NCBI RefSeq assembly: GCF_017355875.1
Contig: NZ_JAFEWC010000001.1
Span: 2,356,001-2,420,000 of the forward strand
Direction of reading: 5' to 3'
Length of the DNA: 64,000 bases
From: Aridibaculum aurantiacum
Lineage (GTDB): Bacteria; Bacteroidota; Bacteroidia; Chitinophagales; Chitinophagaceae
Below the pieces are notes generated by a model. The model made no database searches, was not told where the DNA came from, and saw only the letters and a program-made list of their open reading frames with translations. Positions 1 through 8,734 of this stretch are shown in pieces. How positions within the stretch are numbered: the first letter of the stretch is position 1; every line of letters begins with the position of its first letter. The translations under genes were made by a program, and so were the position numbers.

Positions 1-582
1 AATACAACTTCTGACTACGATCGCGAAAAACTACAAGAGCGTCTTGCTAAGTTGAGCGGTGGTGTTGCAGTTCTTTATGTAGGTGCTGCTACCGAAGTAG
101 AAATGAAGGAAAAGAAAGATCGCGTAGACGACGCATTACACGCTACACGTGCTGCTGTTGAAGAAGGTATCGTACCTGGTGGTGGTGTTGCTTATGTACG
201 TGCTATTGAATCTTTAGAGAACCTGAAAGGTGCAAACGAAGATGAGACCACAGGTATCCAGATCGTTAAGCGTGCTATTGAAGAGCCAATTCGCCAGATC
301 GTTGTAAACAGCGGTATCGAAGGTTCTATCGTGGTACAGAAGATCAAAGAAGGTAAAGCTGATTTTGGTTTCAATGCTCGTACTGAAGTTTACGAAAACT
401 TGCTTGCTGCAGGTGTTATCGACCCAACTAAAGTAAGCCGCGTTGCTCTTGAAAATGCTGCTTCTATCGCTGGTATGTTGTTGACTACTGAATGTGTAGT
501 TGCTGACAAACCAGAGCCTAAGTCTGCCGGTGCAGGTATGCCAGGTGGAATGCCAGGCGGTATGGGTGGAATGGATTATTAA
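1..582 (+). CDS. groL: GroEL chaperonin, C-terminal part (5' end outside window)
   Basis: This is the C-terminal third of the 60-kDa chaperonin that folds proteins inside the GroEL/GroES cage in the cytoplasm. The frame is open from base 1, so the start lies outside the window. The visible part carries the equatorial-domain signature: [20 protein letters not shown], the [11 protein letters not shown] segment, the FNA motif with a conserved pocket, and [26 protein letters not shown]. It ends in the GGM-rich tail ([10 protein letters not shown]) followed by DY, normal for the family. A strong bidirectional terminator follows within 50 bases. Identification is certain; copy number and a neighbouring groES cannot be judged here. 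Confidence 0.98.
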   Translation, partial: NTTSDYDREKLQERLAKLSGGVAVLYVGAATEVEMKEKKDRVDDALHATRAAVEEGIVPGGGVAYVRAIESLENLKGANEDETTGIQIVKRAIEEPIRQIVVNSGIEGSIVVQKIKEGKADFGFNARTEVYENLLAAGVIDPTKVSRVALENAASIAGMLLTTECVVADKPEPKSAGAGMPGGMPGGMGGMDY

Positions 583-630
583 TCCAACACACGTAGAGGT
601 AGATAATACCTTTACACCTAATGATAAAAG

Positions 631-665
631 AAAACCCGTTAGAACTTCTAACGGGTTTTTCTATT
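631..665. terminator. Bidirectional rho-independent terminator between groL and the YhhN gene
   Basis: A perfect 13-bp stem (631-643 pairing with 647-659) with a 3-base loop is followed by T residues on the plus strand and preceded by A residues, so it can stop transcripts from both convergent genes. Confidence 0.9.
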
Positions 666-715
666 TAACAATGAGATCAAATGAAGATGACAACTTGAGC
701 AAGCCAGTTACAGCT

Positions 716-1399
716 CTACCTCAAATGTTTTACAAATCCGCGAGCTAAATAGAATTGTGCACCACAATAGGTTGCCATAATTGCTATTCCTACAAATGCC
801 TCTTTGAAATAAAACATATTGGCTGCCAGTATAAGATCTGATAGAACGAATAAAGCAGCACCAGGTATAAATGCCTTTAGCGCCAGGCTTTTGGATATCC
901 TGTAGTGATATACGTTTACAGCAGTTGTAAACATCAGGGCAAGGAAAAAGGAATAGATTATCAAAGGAACCCTGTAATCTCCCAATGCATTCCATAACAG
1001 GTAGGTAAGAGTGGCGGCTACAAATGCAATCAGTAAGAAGCTAGCGCTTATTGATACAAGATGTCTCCACCTGAATGGCTTTATCCGCAGGAAGTAAACC
1101 GAGTACAACAACTGCATTAGAAGAAAGCTTACCAATCCAGCCAGGAAAAGATTTTGATTGGCAGAACCTAACAGCAATATATCACCAGCTGTAGCAAGCG
1201 CAAGTGCAGCAGCTAATATGATCTTACTCGTTTTGTGCTTGTCAAAACCAGTCCTTGCAAAAATGGTAACCATAAGTATGGGTACCAGCAAAGGCTTCGT
1301 AAATACGCGGTAAGTTTCTAATTCGGCTATGATAAGCGCAATATCAGCAAGAGCTAGCATCCAGAATATTGCTGAGCCATACCTGGTAAAGAACTTCAT
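716..1399 (-). CDS. YhhN/TMEM86-family membrane protein (lysoplasmalogenase-like)
   Basis: A polytopic inner-membrane protein of 227 residues, close to the usual family size. It has about eight hydrophobic segments and family-like features: a TKPLL(V) motif after the first helix, a GD(I/L)LL motif near residue 70, and a charged YHYRISKSL loop. YhhN/TMEM86 members include lysoplasmalogenases, which cleave the vinyl-ether bond of lysoplasmalogens; many bacterial members are untested, so the reaction here is inferred from family only. It lies 19 bases downstream of the HU/SPOR gene on the same strand and is probably co-transcribed with it. It starts at ATG 1399. Confidence 0.75.
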   Translation of the reverse strand: MKFFTRYGSAIFWMLALADIALIIAELETYRVFTKPLLVPILMVTIFARTGFDKHKTSKIILAAALALATAGDILLLGSANQNLFLAGLVSFLLMQLLYSVYFLRIKPFRWRHLVSISASFLLIAFVAATLTYLLWNALGDYRVPLIIYSFFLALMFTTAVNVYHYRISKSLALKAFIPGAALFVLSDLILAANMFYFKEAFVGIAIMATYCGAQFYLARGFVKHLR

Positions 1400-1418
1400 G
1401 GTGTAGGGTATATGTAGG

Positions 1419-2297
1419 TTATTGTTTCTCTACAAAAACCTTCCTCAGGAAAAACCTCGATATCGAATCCCTCACTCTCGTTGTATCGGAAGGCATTAAA
1501 CGTTTGGTAACATAAATACGATATTGCTTAGCATCGGCTGAACCAAGGCTATCGTATTGAGCTTTTATGTTCAAAGTTTGAAGCTGTGCTGTCCTGTTCA
1601 CTGCTCTTGAACGGAGCCTCGTAACCTCGAATATCATTTTATAAGCCGTTGTGTCAGACGTAGGTGTTTCTGCTACAGCAGCAGCACTATTAGTATCCAC
1701 TACCGGACTTTCAGTAACAAGCGAATCAACCGGTGGCGGCATACGCTGTTCAGTAGGTTTATTATTTACTACCAATGTATATACGCCCCATCCCATTCCG
1801 GCAAGTGCAGCAAGTGAAGCCAGTACGATCAATACCATCAGGAATACTTTGCCCGCAGAAGAATTCTTATCCTTTTGCGGGTAGTTATGATCCGGGTTCT
1901 CACGCCATGGGTTCAATTCTTCTTTTACAGGAAGAAAATTACCGGGTGTAAATTCGTACGTGCCGCTATTGTTGATGTGCAAAGTTCCTACACCTTCAAT
2001 AGTATATGGTTTTCCAAGGTTGATGAACTGCTTGACATTGCTCAAATACGATTCAAGATCGCTACGTACAAGTGGCTGTATCTTTCCCAGCTTTTTTACC
2101 AGGAATGCTACCAGCTCATCATCCAACGGAACTTTGGTATTGTGTGTAAAATGTAAACCTTCAATAGGGTAGTAGATGTCTTTATCCTGTTCGTAAGGGA
2201 TACTTACTTTTCCTTCTAATGTAAAGGTGCCAATGCCTTGCAGGTTAAGGGTTTTCGTGTCGTACAGATACTGGGCCAGCAGGTCATCAAATTTCAC
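1419..2297 (-). CDS. HU-CCDC81-type protein with one membrane segment and a SPOR-like C-terminus
   Basis: A 292-residue protein of a Bacteroidota-specific architecture. Residues 1-125 form two HU/CCDC81-like modules: LNLQGIGTFTLEG and YTIEGVGTLHINNSGTYEFTPG are the paired glycine motifs. A single transmembrane helix lies near 150-175. The periplasmic tail is Pro/Thr-rich and ends in a SPOR-like region (about 215-290) containing SDTTRVRDSISRFF. SPOR domains bind denuded septal peptidoglycan, so a role in envelope or division is an inference. The start is GTG at 2297; there is no internal Met near the N-terminus and the HU module begins at once. The arrangement links a DNA-binding-type fold in the cytoplasm with a wall-binding fold outside. 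Confidence 0.72.
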   Translation of the reverse strand: MKFDDLLAQYLYDTKTLNLQGIGTFTLEGKVSIPYEQDKDIYYPIEGLHFTHNTKVPLDDELVAFLVKKLGKIQPLVRSDLESYLSNVKQFINLGKPYTIEGVGTLHINNSGTYEFTPGNFLPVKEELNPWRENPDHNYPQKDKNSSAGKVFLMVLIVLASLAALAGMGWGVYTLVVNNKPTEQRMPPPVDSLVTESPVVDTNSAAAVAETPTSDTTAYKMIFEVTRLRSRAVNRTAQLQTLNIKAQYDSLGSADAKQYRIYVTKRLMPSDTTRVRDSISRFFLRKVFVEKQ

Positions 2298-2411
2298 AAG
2301 CGTATGGTTTGTTATGGTGGCAAATTAATGCAAAAAAACTGAGCACCACTGCTGCAGTTTATATACTACTTCATCAATATGAAGCATTGCAATGTAGGGC
2401 TTTTTTGTTGT

Positions 2412-2419
2412 TACCTTTG
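2412..2419 (+). promoter_or_regulatory. Bacteroidota -7 box TACCTTTG for the 2424 gene
   Basis: Exact match to TAnnTTTG. A TTG at 2387-2389 is a possible -33 element (22-base spacing). The box ends only 4 bases before ATG 2424, so the transcript should be leaderless. Confidence 0.7.
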
Positions 2420-2423
2420 CACA

Positions 2424-2777
2424 ATGTTAAGTGCAGAAGAGGAAAAGTTCATGGCATATTGGGAGGCTAACCGGGTAAAGGAAAAGAGCCTTTTTAAACA
2501 GCTAAGTTTCGGTCTTCCTATTGGTTTGCTAATGGGAGTTGGCATCATCTTAAATTTTGCTACAGGCTGGTATACAAGGGCAAATATGGTAGCAAACAGC
2601 CAATCTACTCCTATTGTCCTGTTGGTTGCTGTCATCATCATTGCTTTATTTTGCAGCGTGTTTTATAAGCGGCATAAATGGGATTTGAACGAGCAGCGAT
2701 ACAATGAACTGACACATAAGCAAAATAAATTTACGAAGGCTATGCAGCAACATGAAGCGTCTGATAGTCAAGCTTAA
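2424..2777 (+). CDS. Small two-helix membrane protein, function unknown
   Basis: A 117-residue protein from ATG 2424. The in-frame ATG at 2379 would lie upstream of the likely promoter, so I reject it. It has a charged N-terminal stretch (SAEEEKFMAYWEANRVKEKS), a first helix (about 30-52, with LPIGLLMGVGIILNFATGW), a second helix (about 62-82) and a Lys/Gln-rich cytoplasmic tail. I do not recognise a specific family; similar short proteins are common in Chitinophagaceae. It is 15 bases upstream of the FKBP lipoprotein gene and probably in its operon. The promoter box abuts the start, so the mRNA is probably leaderless. Confidence 0.7.
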   Translation: MLSAEEEKFMAYWEANRVKEKSLFKQLSFGLPIGLLMGVGIILNFATGWYTRANMVANSQSTPIVLLVAVIIIALFCSVFYKRHKWDLNEQRYNELTHKQNKFTKAMQQHEASDSQA

Positions 2778-2792
2778 AAACATTTTAGATAG

Positions 2793-3248
2793 ATGTTTAA
2801 AACACTAGCTTTTAGTTTTTTACTATTGTTCCTCTCAGGCTGTATAAAAGAAGATAAAGCCTGTACGCCTGTTGCACCTACTGCCGAAGAAACACGGATC
2901 AATGCATTTGCTACAAGCAATGGCATCGTGCCAATAAAACACAGCAGCGGTATTCATTACCAGATAATGTCTTACGGATCGGGAGCTACACCCACTATTA
3001 ACTCCGAGATTACTGTAGGTTATGTAGGAAAATTTTTGGATGGAACTGTTTTCGATCAAAATACCAGGATAAGAAACTACCTGCATAAGTTCATAGAAGG
3101 TTGGCAGGTGGGTTTACAGCTCATTCAAAAAGGCGGCACCATACGGTTGATCATTCCTTCAGCTTATGCTTATGGCTGCACCATGTATGGAAATATTCCT
3201 CCTAATTCCATTTTGTACTACGAGATAAACCTGATAGATGTAAGGTAG
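2793..3248 (+). CDS. FKBP-type peptidyl-prolyl cis-trans isomerase lipoprotein
   Basis: A 151-residue lipoprotein. The N-terminal signal peptide ends in LFLSGC, a lipobox with Cys at residue 17. The rest is one FKBP domain (about 65-151) with the hallmark VGYVGKFLDGTVFD, IEGWQVGLQLI and IPPNSILYYEINLIDV segments. FKBPs catalyse cis-trans isomerisation of X-Pro bonds during folding; the lipid anchor places it at the envelope. It lies 15 bases behind the small membrane-protein gene and converges on the GH20 gene with only 10 bases between their ends. Some active-site aromatic residues are altered (IPSAYAYG), but the fold signature is clear. Confidence 0.9.
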   Translation: MFKTLAFSFLLLFLSGCIKEDKACTPVAPTAEETRINAFATSNGIVPIKHSSGIHYQIMSYGSGATPTINSEITVGYVGKFLDGTVFDQNTRIRNYLHKFIEGWQVGLQLIQKGGTIRLIIPSAYAYGCTMYGNIPPNSILYYEINLIDVR

Positions 3249-3258
3249 TTGTACGCGA

Positions 3259-5583
3259 TCAATGTATCTCGATCTCGTCTACAAAAAGCCATGCATTTCT
3301 GCCAGCTCCAGGTCTTCCTGCAGGAATTTTACCATAGTTCCTTGCTATCACTTTTACAAAGCGGGCAGTAGTGGAAGCAGGCAGTTCTATTGTTATGGTT
3401 CTGTCATCCTGCACATTCCACTGTTTATCCTTGTTAGTGATGGTTATTGTCGTCCAGGTGTTTCCATTTGGCGAAGTGGACACTTGTATAGCTACAGGTA
3501 AATAAAACCAACTTGGTTCCTGTCGCCAAACGTTTACCACCACTTTGCTTAGCGTTTCGGCCTGCAATAAGTCAATGGTTGCTTCCATATCTTTTCCGCT
3601 CCAGCCTTGCCACTCCAGCGAGTTGAACATTTTCGCCTTAATTCCATTGATCAAACCAAAGGCACCGCCATTACCAGGATAAGTAGAGGAAGCAGCTTCT
3701 TTTAACTGGATACGTTTGCCTGTAGCTTTATTGATACTGAAGCTGCGGGTAAGAGAAGCGCCCACATCAGGTTTCAGCACTGCTGTGTATTCACCAGGTT
3801 TTGCAATTAGCACTTCTGTTGCACCGGCAGTATTCATAGCATTCACACGCTGCTTTTTATTATCAAAAACATCAATGGAAAAACTTCCTGGCTGCGATGC
3901 TGAAAGTTTCCATCGCAAAACAGCATGATCATTACCTGGTAATACGGAGTCTTGTATTTCATAATAAGCACGGCTATAGTTAATGCCCCAGTGATCATAC
4001 CGTTTCAATTGATGCGGCAAACGGTCCTGGAAGTCTTTCCAGTTATTGGTAGAACTCCATAATATTTCACTTAGTGCTGCTAATCGAGGAAACAGATTGT
4101 ACTCAAGAATCGACGTGTTCTTTATGTATTCAGTCCATAAAGCACCTTGGCCACCCCAGATATATTTAGCTTGAGCACTGTTCAATGCTTTGGGTACTGG
4201 GTCATAAGCATATACTTTTTCTAGAGGTGTATACCGGCCAAAGGACACAAAATCCTCATTCCTTGTCTGCGACCAATTGAAGTACAAGTAATTTTCAGGC
4301 ACCATGATCACATCGTGCTGTTGTTTGGCTGCCTCTATACCTCCACGTTCGCCCTGCCAGCTCATTACGGTAGCATTGGGAGCCAGTCCACCTTCCAGTA
4401 TTTCATTCCAGCCAATTATTTTTCGCCCTTTGCTATTGATGTAGCGCTCCATCCGCTGTACAAAATATGCTTGCAGTTGTTTCTCATCTTTCAGCTTCAA
4501 GCGCTTTATACGTGCCTGGCATGCAGGACAACGTTTCCATTGATTCTTATCATTTTCATCGCCACCTATATGTATATATGCAGACGGGAACAGCACCATC
4601 ACCTCGTCTACTACATCTTGCAAGAAACTAAATGTGCTTTCCTTACCGGCGCAAAAAACATCTGGGAAAATGCCCCACGCCTGTGGTACCTGCTTTCCTT
4701 TAAATGATCCGTTCCATGCAGTTTGAAAGGGTGGGGTAGTAGGCTCATTTGGAAAGCAGCTTAGATGAGGATACGCTGCTATTGCAGCCGATGCATGACC
4801 GGGCATTTCTATTTCAGGTATAACTGTTATAAATCGATCTGCAGCATATTTCACCACTTCCTTTATTTCCTGTTGCGTATAGAAGCCTCCATAGCGTATG
4901 CTATCGTTTCCCTTACCAGGATAACGGCCAATGATGGTTCCATTTCTATAGCCACCAATGCTTGTAAGCTTTGGGTATTTCTTTATTTCTATCCGCCAGC
5001 CCTGGTCATCAGTAAGGTGCCAATGAAATGTGTTTAGCTTATGCAAAGCCAGGAAGTCAATATAGCGCTTGATGTAATCCACAGGAAAGAAATGACGGGC
5101 AACATCGAGGTGCATACCGCGGTAGCTGAAACGTGGATGATCATTGATCGACACTGCAGGAACTGCAATAGAAGATGATCTGCTTGCAGGCAACAACTGT
5201 AGCAGCGATTGCATTCCATAAAAAACTCCTGCTGCTGAATTGCCTGTTATTGTAATCTGGTTCTGGTTTACCAATAACTGGTAAGCTTCTTTATTTGGTG
5301 TTATGGAATCTGAAACAGAGAGCGTGATATTACCCGCCGAAGGAAAAGATTTCTTCTTTACAACCGGCAGTTGCAGTCCATGATATTTTTTCAAATGCTG
5401 ATTTAAAAAAGCTGCGGTGACTTGTAGCTGATCGCTTGTTACAACAATCTGTGTTCTTTCAGTCATCAAGAACTTTCCTTGCTGTATCGTTTGCTCAACA
5501 GGAGCAGGGATGATAGCCTGGCTACTGGCACTACCGTAGATCAATACAAGGAATAGGAAGAAGAAATATCTAATGATGTACAA
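3259..5583 (-). CDS. Secreted beta-N-acetylhexosaminidase, GH20
   Basis: Family GH20 enzyme that removes terminal N-acetylglucosamine or -galactosamine from chitin oligomers, wall fragments or glycans. From N to C: a signal peptide (RYFFFLFLVLIYGSASSQ), a GH20b domain (VEQTIQQGKF...), the catalytic barrel starting at HPRFSYRGMHLDVARHF with the catalytic pair in HIGGDE, and a C-terminal galactose-binding/F5-8-type beta-sandwich (last ~140 residues, WQGWSGKDMEATIDLL to FVDEIEI). There is no ATG in frame. The longest reading begins at TTG 5655, inside the pyk terminator hairpin, so I prefer TTG 5583, which starts the signal peptide directly (774 residues). Substrate is not predictable from sequence alone. 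Confidence 0.93.
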   Translation of the reverse strand: MYIIRYFFFLFLVLIYGSASSQAIIPAPVEQTIQQGKFLMTERTQIVVTSDQLQVTAAFLNQHLKKYHGLQLPVVKKKSFPSAGNITLSVSDSITPNKEAYQLLVNQNQITITGNSAAGVFYGMQSLLQLLPASRSSSIAVPAVSINDHPRFSYRGMHLDVARHFFPVDYIKRYIDFLALHKLNTFHWHLTDDQGWRIEIKKYPKLTSIGGYRNGTIIGRYPGKGNDSIRYGGFYTQQEIKEVVKYAADRFITVIPEIEMPGHASAAIAAYPHLSCFPNEPTTPPFQTAWNGSFKGKQVPQAWGIFPDVFCAGKESTFSFLQDVVDEVMVLFPSAYIHIGGDENDKNQWKRCPACQARIKRLKLKDEKQLQAYFVQRMERYINSKGRKIIGWNEILEGGLAPNATVMSWQGERGGIEAAKQQHDVIMVPENYLYFNWSQTRNEDFVSFGRYTPLEKVYAYDPVPKALNSAQAKYIWGGQGALWTEYIKNTSILEYNLFPRLAALSEILWSSTNNWKDFQDRLPHQLKRYDHWGINYSRAYYEIQDSVLPGNDHAVLRWKLSASQPGSFSIDVFDNKKQRVNAMNTAGATEVLIAKPGEYTAVLKPDVGASLTRSFSINKATGKRIQLKEAASSTYPGNGGAFGLINGIKAKMFNSLEWQGWSGKDMEATIDLLQAETLSKVVVNVWRQEPSWFYLPVAIQVSTSPNGNTWTTITITNKDKQWNVQDDRTITIELPASTTARFVKVIARNYGKIPAGRPGAGRNAWLFVDEIEIH

Positions 5584-5641
5584 GGTCGATGTTTTAGTAA
5601 ATATAAATGATGCAGCTGCAGGTGTTGTTAATTGACGTGCA

Positions 5642-5670
5642 ATAAAAAAGCCCAATCATTCGATTGGGCT
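5642..5670 (-). terminator. Rho-independent terminator of pfkA-pyk
   Basis: A perfect 9-bp stem (5649-5657 with 5662-5670, loop ATTC) followed on the minus strand by a run of T. It lies just downstream of the pyk stop codon and overlaps the longest possible 5' end of the GH20 reading frame. Confidence 0.9.
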
Positions 5671-5691
5671 CAGCATATTTGAAAAAATCTA

Positions 5692-7266
5692 CTAATCAAC
5701 TTTTGTGATCTTCAAAACGTTGGTTGGTAAGTGTAGTTGTACTGGAGTACTACCTGTATTGATTACTACATCACCTTTCTTCAGGAAACCACGTTCTCTA
5801 AGTATCTCAATCTGGTCTTCAATGATTTCATCAAGACTTTCTTCTTCAGCATAATAGAAAGCTCTTACGCCCCAGCTCAAGCTCAACTGGTTGATCAAAG
5901 TTCTTTCTTTAGAGAATATATACAAAGGAGCTTTAGGCCTGTAGCTGCTAAGCATAAAGCCAGTGTAACCACTTTGGGTCATACCAATCACGGCATCAGC
6001 ATTCACATCGCGTGCTATTTTACAAGCGTTGTAGCAAATGGCATCGCTCAAGAAAGAAGGAGAGTGTGCTTGTGGTTTGAGATCTTCTTCACGATCATAG
6101 CGGTATTCCTTCTCTACTTCCATAATGATCTTGCACATGGTTTGTACCACCAGTGCAGGGTGATTACCAGTAGCCGTTTCACCGCTTAGCATCACTGCAT
6201 CGGCACCTTCTAAAACCGCGTTTGCTACGTCAGTTATTTCACTACGATTTGGTTTGGTACGCTCTATCATACTCTCCATCATCTGTGTAGCTACAATCAC
6301 TGGCTTCGCCCTGTGAAGACATTTCCTGATGATATCTTTCTGGATCATCGGTACTTTTTCAACCGGGATCTCTACACCAAGATCGCCACGTGCTATCATG
6401 ATACCGTCACTCTCAATTACGATGTCACGGATATTTGCAACTGCCTCAGGCTTTTCTATTTTAGCAATGATCTTTGTCTTACTCTTTTTCTCGTCTAGCT
6501 TACTGCGCAGGATAACAATGTCTTTTACATTGCGCACAAATGATAGCGCTACCCAGTCAATTTTTTGCTCAATGATAAACTCAAGGTCTACCAGGTCTTT
6601 TTCGGTAAGTGCAGGAAGAGAGATCTTTGTATCAGGCAGGTTGATACCTTTCTTTGAAGATAAAACACCACCCATAGTTACTTCAACCTTCACATCTCCA
6701 TTACGAAGAATGTCTACAACAACAACCTCCAGCTTACCATCATCAATCAAGATGGTGTTGCCCACTTTCACGTCACCGGCAAGGTTTGGATAAGACACAT
6801 AGATCCTTTCCAAAGTACCAACGCATTTTTCGTTGGTGAAGGTCAGGATGTCACCCGGAACAACGGTAAGCGCATTGTTCTCTATTTCACCCACACGAAG
6901 CTTTGGCCCTTGAAGGTCACCCAGGATGGCAATGTTGTATGGTTGAGTGGAATTGATGTTACGGATGTGTTCAATGATCTTGGCTTTGTCTTCGTGGCTG
7001 CCGTGAGAAAAATTCAGCCTGAAAACGTTTACGCCTGCTTTTACCAGTTCCAGTAGTTTATCGTACGTATCGCATGCCGGACCTACTGTAGCTACTATCT
7101 TAGTTCTATGTATTATGTGATCAAGTCCTGCCTGGCGATCCATGTGCTTGTGCAAGTACTTCGAAAGATTTTTTGACATTGTTTTTTCGTTCTTAAGGGG
7201 TTTTATTATTTGATTAGTATTGTTATCTACTTCAACCAATGCTTCCCCATGGTTACTGTTTTCCAT
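5692..7266 (-). CDS. pyk: Pyruvate kinase
   Basis: Last step of glycolysis: phosphoenolpyruvate plus ADP to pyruvate plus ATP. The barrel starts at TKIVATVGPACDTYDKL; RLNFSHGSHEDK carries the substrate-binding Arg and Asn. The signature IIAKIEKPEAV holds the catalytic Lys; IARGDLGVEIP and ATQMMESMI follow. The C-terminal allosteric-type domain is present. At 524 residues it is longer than the usual ~470-480 because of a polar N-terminal extension of about 50 residues. A second ATG at 7179 (MSKNLSKY) would shorten it by 29 residues and cannot be excluded. It is 38 bases downstream of pfkA, clearly one operon, so the two irreversible glycolytic steps are co-expressed. Confidence 0.97.
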   Translation of the reverse strand: MENSNHGEALVEVDNNTNQIIKPLKNEKTMSKNLSKYLHKHMDRQAGLDHIIHRTKIVATVGPACDTYDKLLELVKAGVNVFRLNFSHGSHEDKAKIIEHIRNINSTQPYNIAILGDLQGPKLRVGEIENNALTVVPGDILTFTNEKCVGTLERIYVSYPNLAGDVKVGNTILIDDGKLEVVVVDILRNGDVKVEVTMGGVLSSKKGINLPDTKISLPALTEKDLVDLEFIIEQKIDWVALSFVRNVKDIVILRSKLDEKKSKTKIIAKIEKPEAVANIRDIVIESDGIMIARGDLGVEIPVEKVPMIQKDIIRKCLHRAKPVIVATQMMESMIERTKPNRSEITDVANAVLEGADAVMLSGETATGNHPALVVQTMCKIIMEVEKEYRYDREEDLKPQAHSPSFLSDAICYNACKIARDVNADAVIGMTQSGYTGFMLSSYRPKAPLYIFSKERTLINQLSLSWGVRAFYYAEEESLDEIIEDQIEILRERGFLKKGDVVINTGSTPVQLHLPTNVLKITKVD

Positions 7267-7304
7267 GATTTGTATTTATCGATGTTATACATCTATATTT
7301 TAGC

Positions 7305-8288
7305 CTAACTGGCCAGTATCTTTACAATCTTCATCCACTCTTTGCTGATACGTTGCTTCGCTTTTACAGCAAAATCGAGCGGAATATAATTCATCCTGTT
7401 ATTCAAAATTCCTACCATCACATTATGACGTCCTTCTATCAGTGACTCTACTGCGTGATAGCCCATACGGCTTGCTATCAAGCGGTCTAGACAGGTAGGA
7501 GAGCCCCCACGCTGAATATGACCAAGTATACACAACCTGGTATCAGTAGTAGGCATCCTTTCTTTGATAATCTTAGCTACTTCATTCCCTCCGCCAAAAT
7601 CATCCCCTTCGGCCACTACCACCAGGTTCACCAACTTTTTCCGCTTTTCCTTTTCGCCCAGCGAGTCGATCAATTCTTCAATATCGGTCTTGGTCTCAGG
7701 AATCAAGATGTTTTCAGCACCGGTGGCAATACCACTATGCAAGGCAATATAACCTGCATCGCGTCCCATTACTTCTACTATAAAAAGTCGGTCGTGCGCA
7801 TCGGCTGTATCACGTATTTTATCAATGGCATCTACAGCTGTATTCACCGCTGTATCAAAGCCTATGGTAAAATCACTTCCGGCAATATCTTTATCAATGG
7901 TACCCGGTAAACCTATACAAGGAATATCGAACTCGTTGCTGAATTTTTGAGCACCCCTGAAACTTCCGTCGCCGCCAATGATCACCAAGCCATTGATGCC
8001 TCTTTTCTTCAGGTTTTCATAGGCAATCTGCCTGCCTTCCGGCGTAAGAAATTGTTTGCTGCGTGCACACTTCAAAATAGTTCCACCACGCTGGATAATA
8101 TTGGCCACGCTGCGGCTTTCCATTTTTACAATATCGTCATCTATCATGCCACTGTAACCACGCATTACACCAAAAACCTCCATTCCATGATATATACCTG
8201 TACGCACTACTGCCCTTATAGCGGCATTCATTCCCGGGCTATCACCTCCCGAGGTTAGTACTCCTATTTTTGTAACTTTTGTAGCCAT
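7305..8288 (-). CDS. pfkA: ATP-dependent 6-phosphofructokinase
   Basis: Phosphorylates fructose 6-phosphate to fructose 1,6-bisphosphate. The 327-residue length is typical of the bacterial enzyme. GVLTSGGDSPGMNAAIRAVV lies at residues 9-28 and GGDGS at 105-109, where Gly in GGDGS marks ATP rather than PPi use. TIDKD lies at 130-134 with the catalytic Asp, and HIQRGGSPT near 255. First gene of the pfkA-pyk operon, with two candidate -7 boxes at 8387-8394 and 8367-8374 upstream. ATP use is notable because the same window encodes a PPi-driven ion pump. Confidence 0.97.
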   Translation of the reverse strand: MATKVTKIGVLTSGGDSPGMNAAIRAVVRTGIYHGMEVFGVMRGYSGMIDDDIVKMESRSVANIIQRGGTILKCARSKQFLTPEGRQIAYENLKKRGINGLVIIGGDGSFRGAQKFSNEFDIPCIGLPGTIDKDIAGSDFTIGFDTAVNTAVDAIDKIRDTADAHDRLFIVEVMGRDAGYIALHSGIATGAENILIPETKTDIEELIDSLGEKEKRKKLVNLVVVAEGDDFGGGNEVAKIIKERMPTTDTRLCILGHIQRGGSPTCLDRLIASRMGYHAVESLIEGRHNVMVGILNNRMNYIPLDFAVKAKQRISKEWMKIVKILAS

Positions 8289-8734
8289 TACTATTTAAGT
8301 GGATTGCATGTTTAGGTTAGTAAGTACACAAGTTTTATTCTTATGTGTACATCTTACACAACTGTTCAAAAGTAAGGATTTGCCCGCAAAGCTAGTATTA
8401 ATGAAAGATGTATACTGAAATGTTGATATACAGAACATTAGAAAAGTTTCAGGTTAGCATTTTCATCAATAACAGTTATGCAAACTATGCATCCTGTACT
8501 GAAGTTTGGCAAAAGTGGAACATAAATCGGCATAAAAATCAGACCATAAACAGTATTCAGTTTCAGAATACTTGAGAAAGGTCACTTTTTCTAAAACCAA
8601 AAATATTGGTTGATGGTGTGACACATGGTGAAGAGCACTTCACTGATTTAGCATTCTTCTATGATGGCTTCTTTTACAAAAGATTTTCTTAGATGAAATC
8701 ATTAAGTATTTTACCGCCTAGTAAAATAAAGCCA
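8289..8734. other. Divergent intergenic region between pfkA and the S9 peptidase
   Basis: No gene seen in these 446 bases. It holds two minus-strand -7 boxes for pfkA and two short inverted repeats nearer the peptidase: AGTATTC/GAATACT (8552-8558 with 8566-8572) and AACCAA/TTGGTT (8595-8600 with 8606-8611). I could not find a convincing plus-strand -7 box. Confidence 0.6.
8387..8394 (-). promoter_or_regulatory. Bacteroidota -7 box TAGCTTTG for pfkA-pyk
   Basis: Match to TAnnTTTG about 98 bases before the pfkA ATG on the minus strand. A second match, TACTTTTG, lies at 8374-8367, so tandem start sites are possible. Confidence 0.5.

Noticed and set aside
500-748. An 82-codon frame running from the end of groL through its terminator
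   Set aside because: It reads out of frame through groL and through a strong terminator hairpin.
4315-4707. A 130-codon frame opposite the GH20 gene
   Set aside because: Antisense to the catalytic domain of a clear enzyme; hydrophobic but with no promoter or homology.
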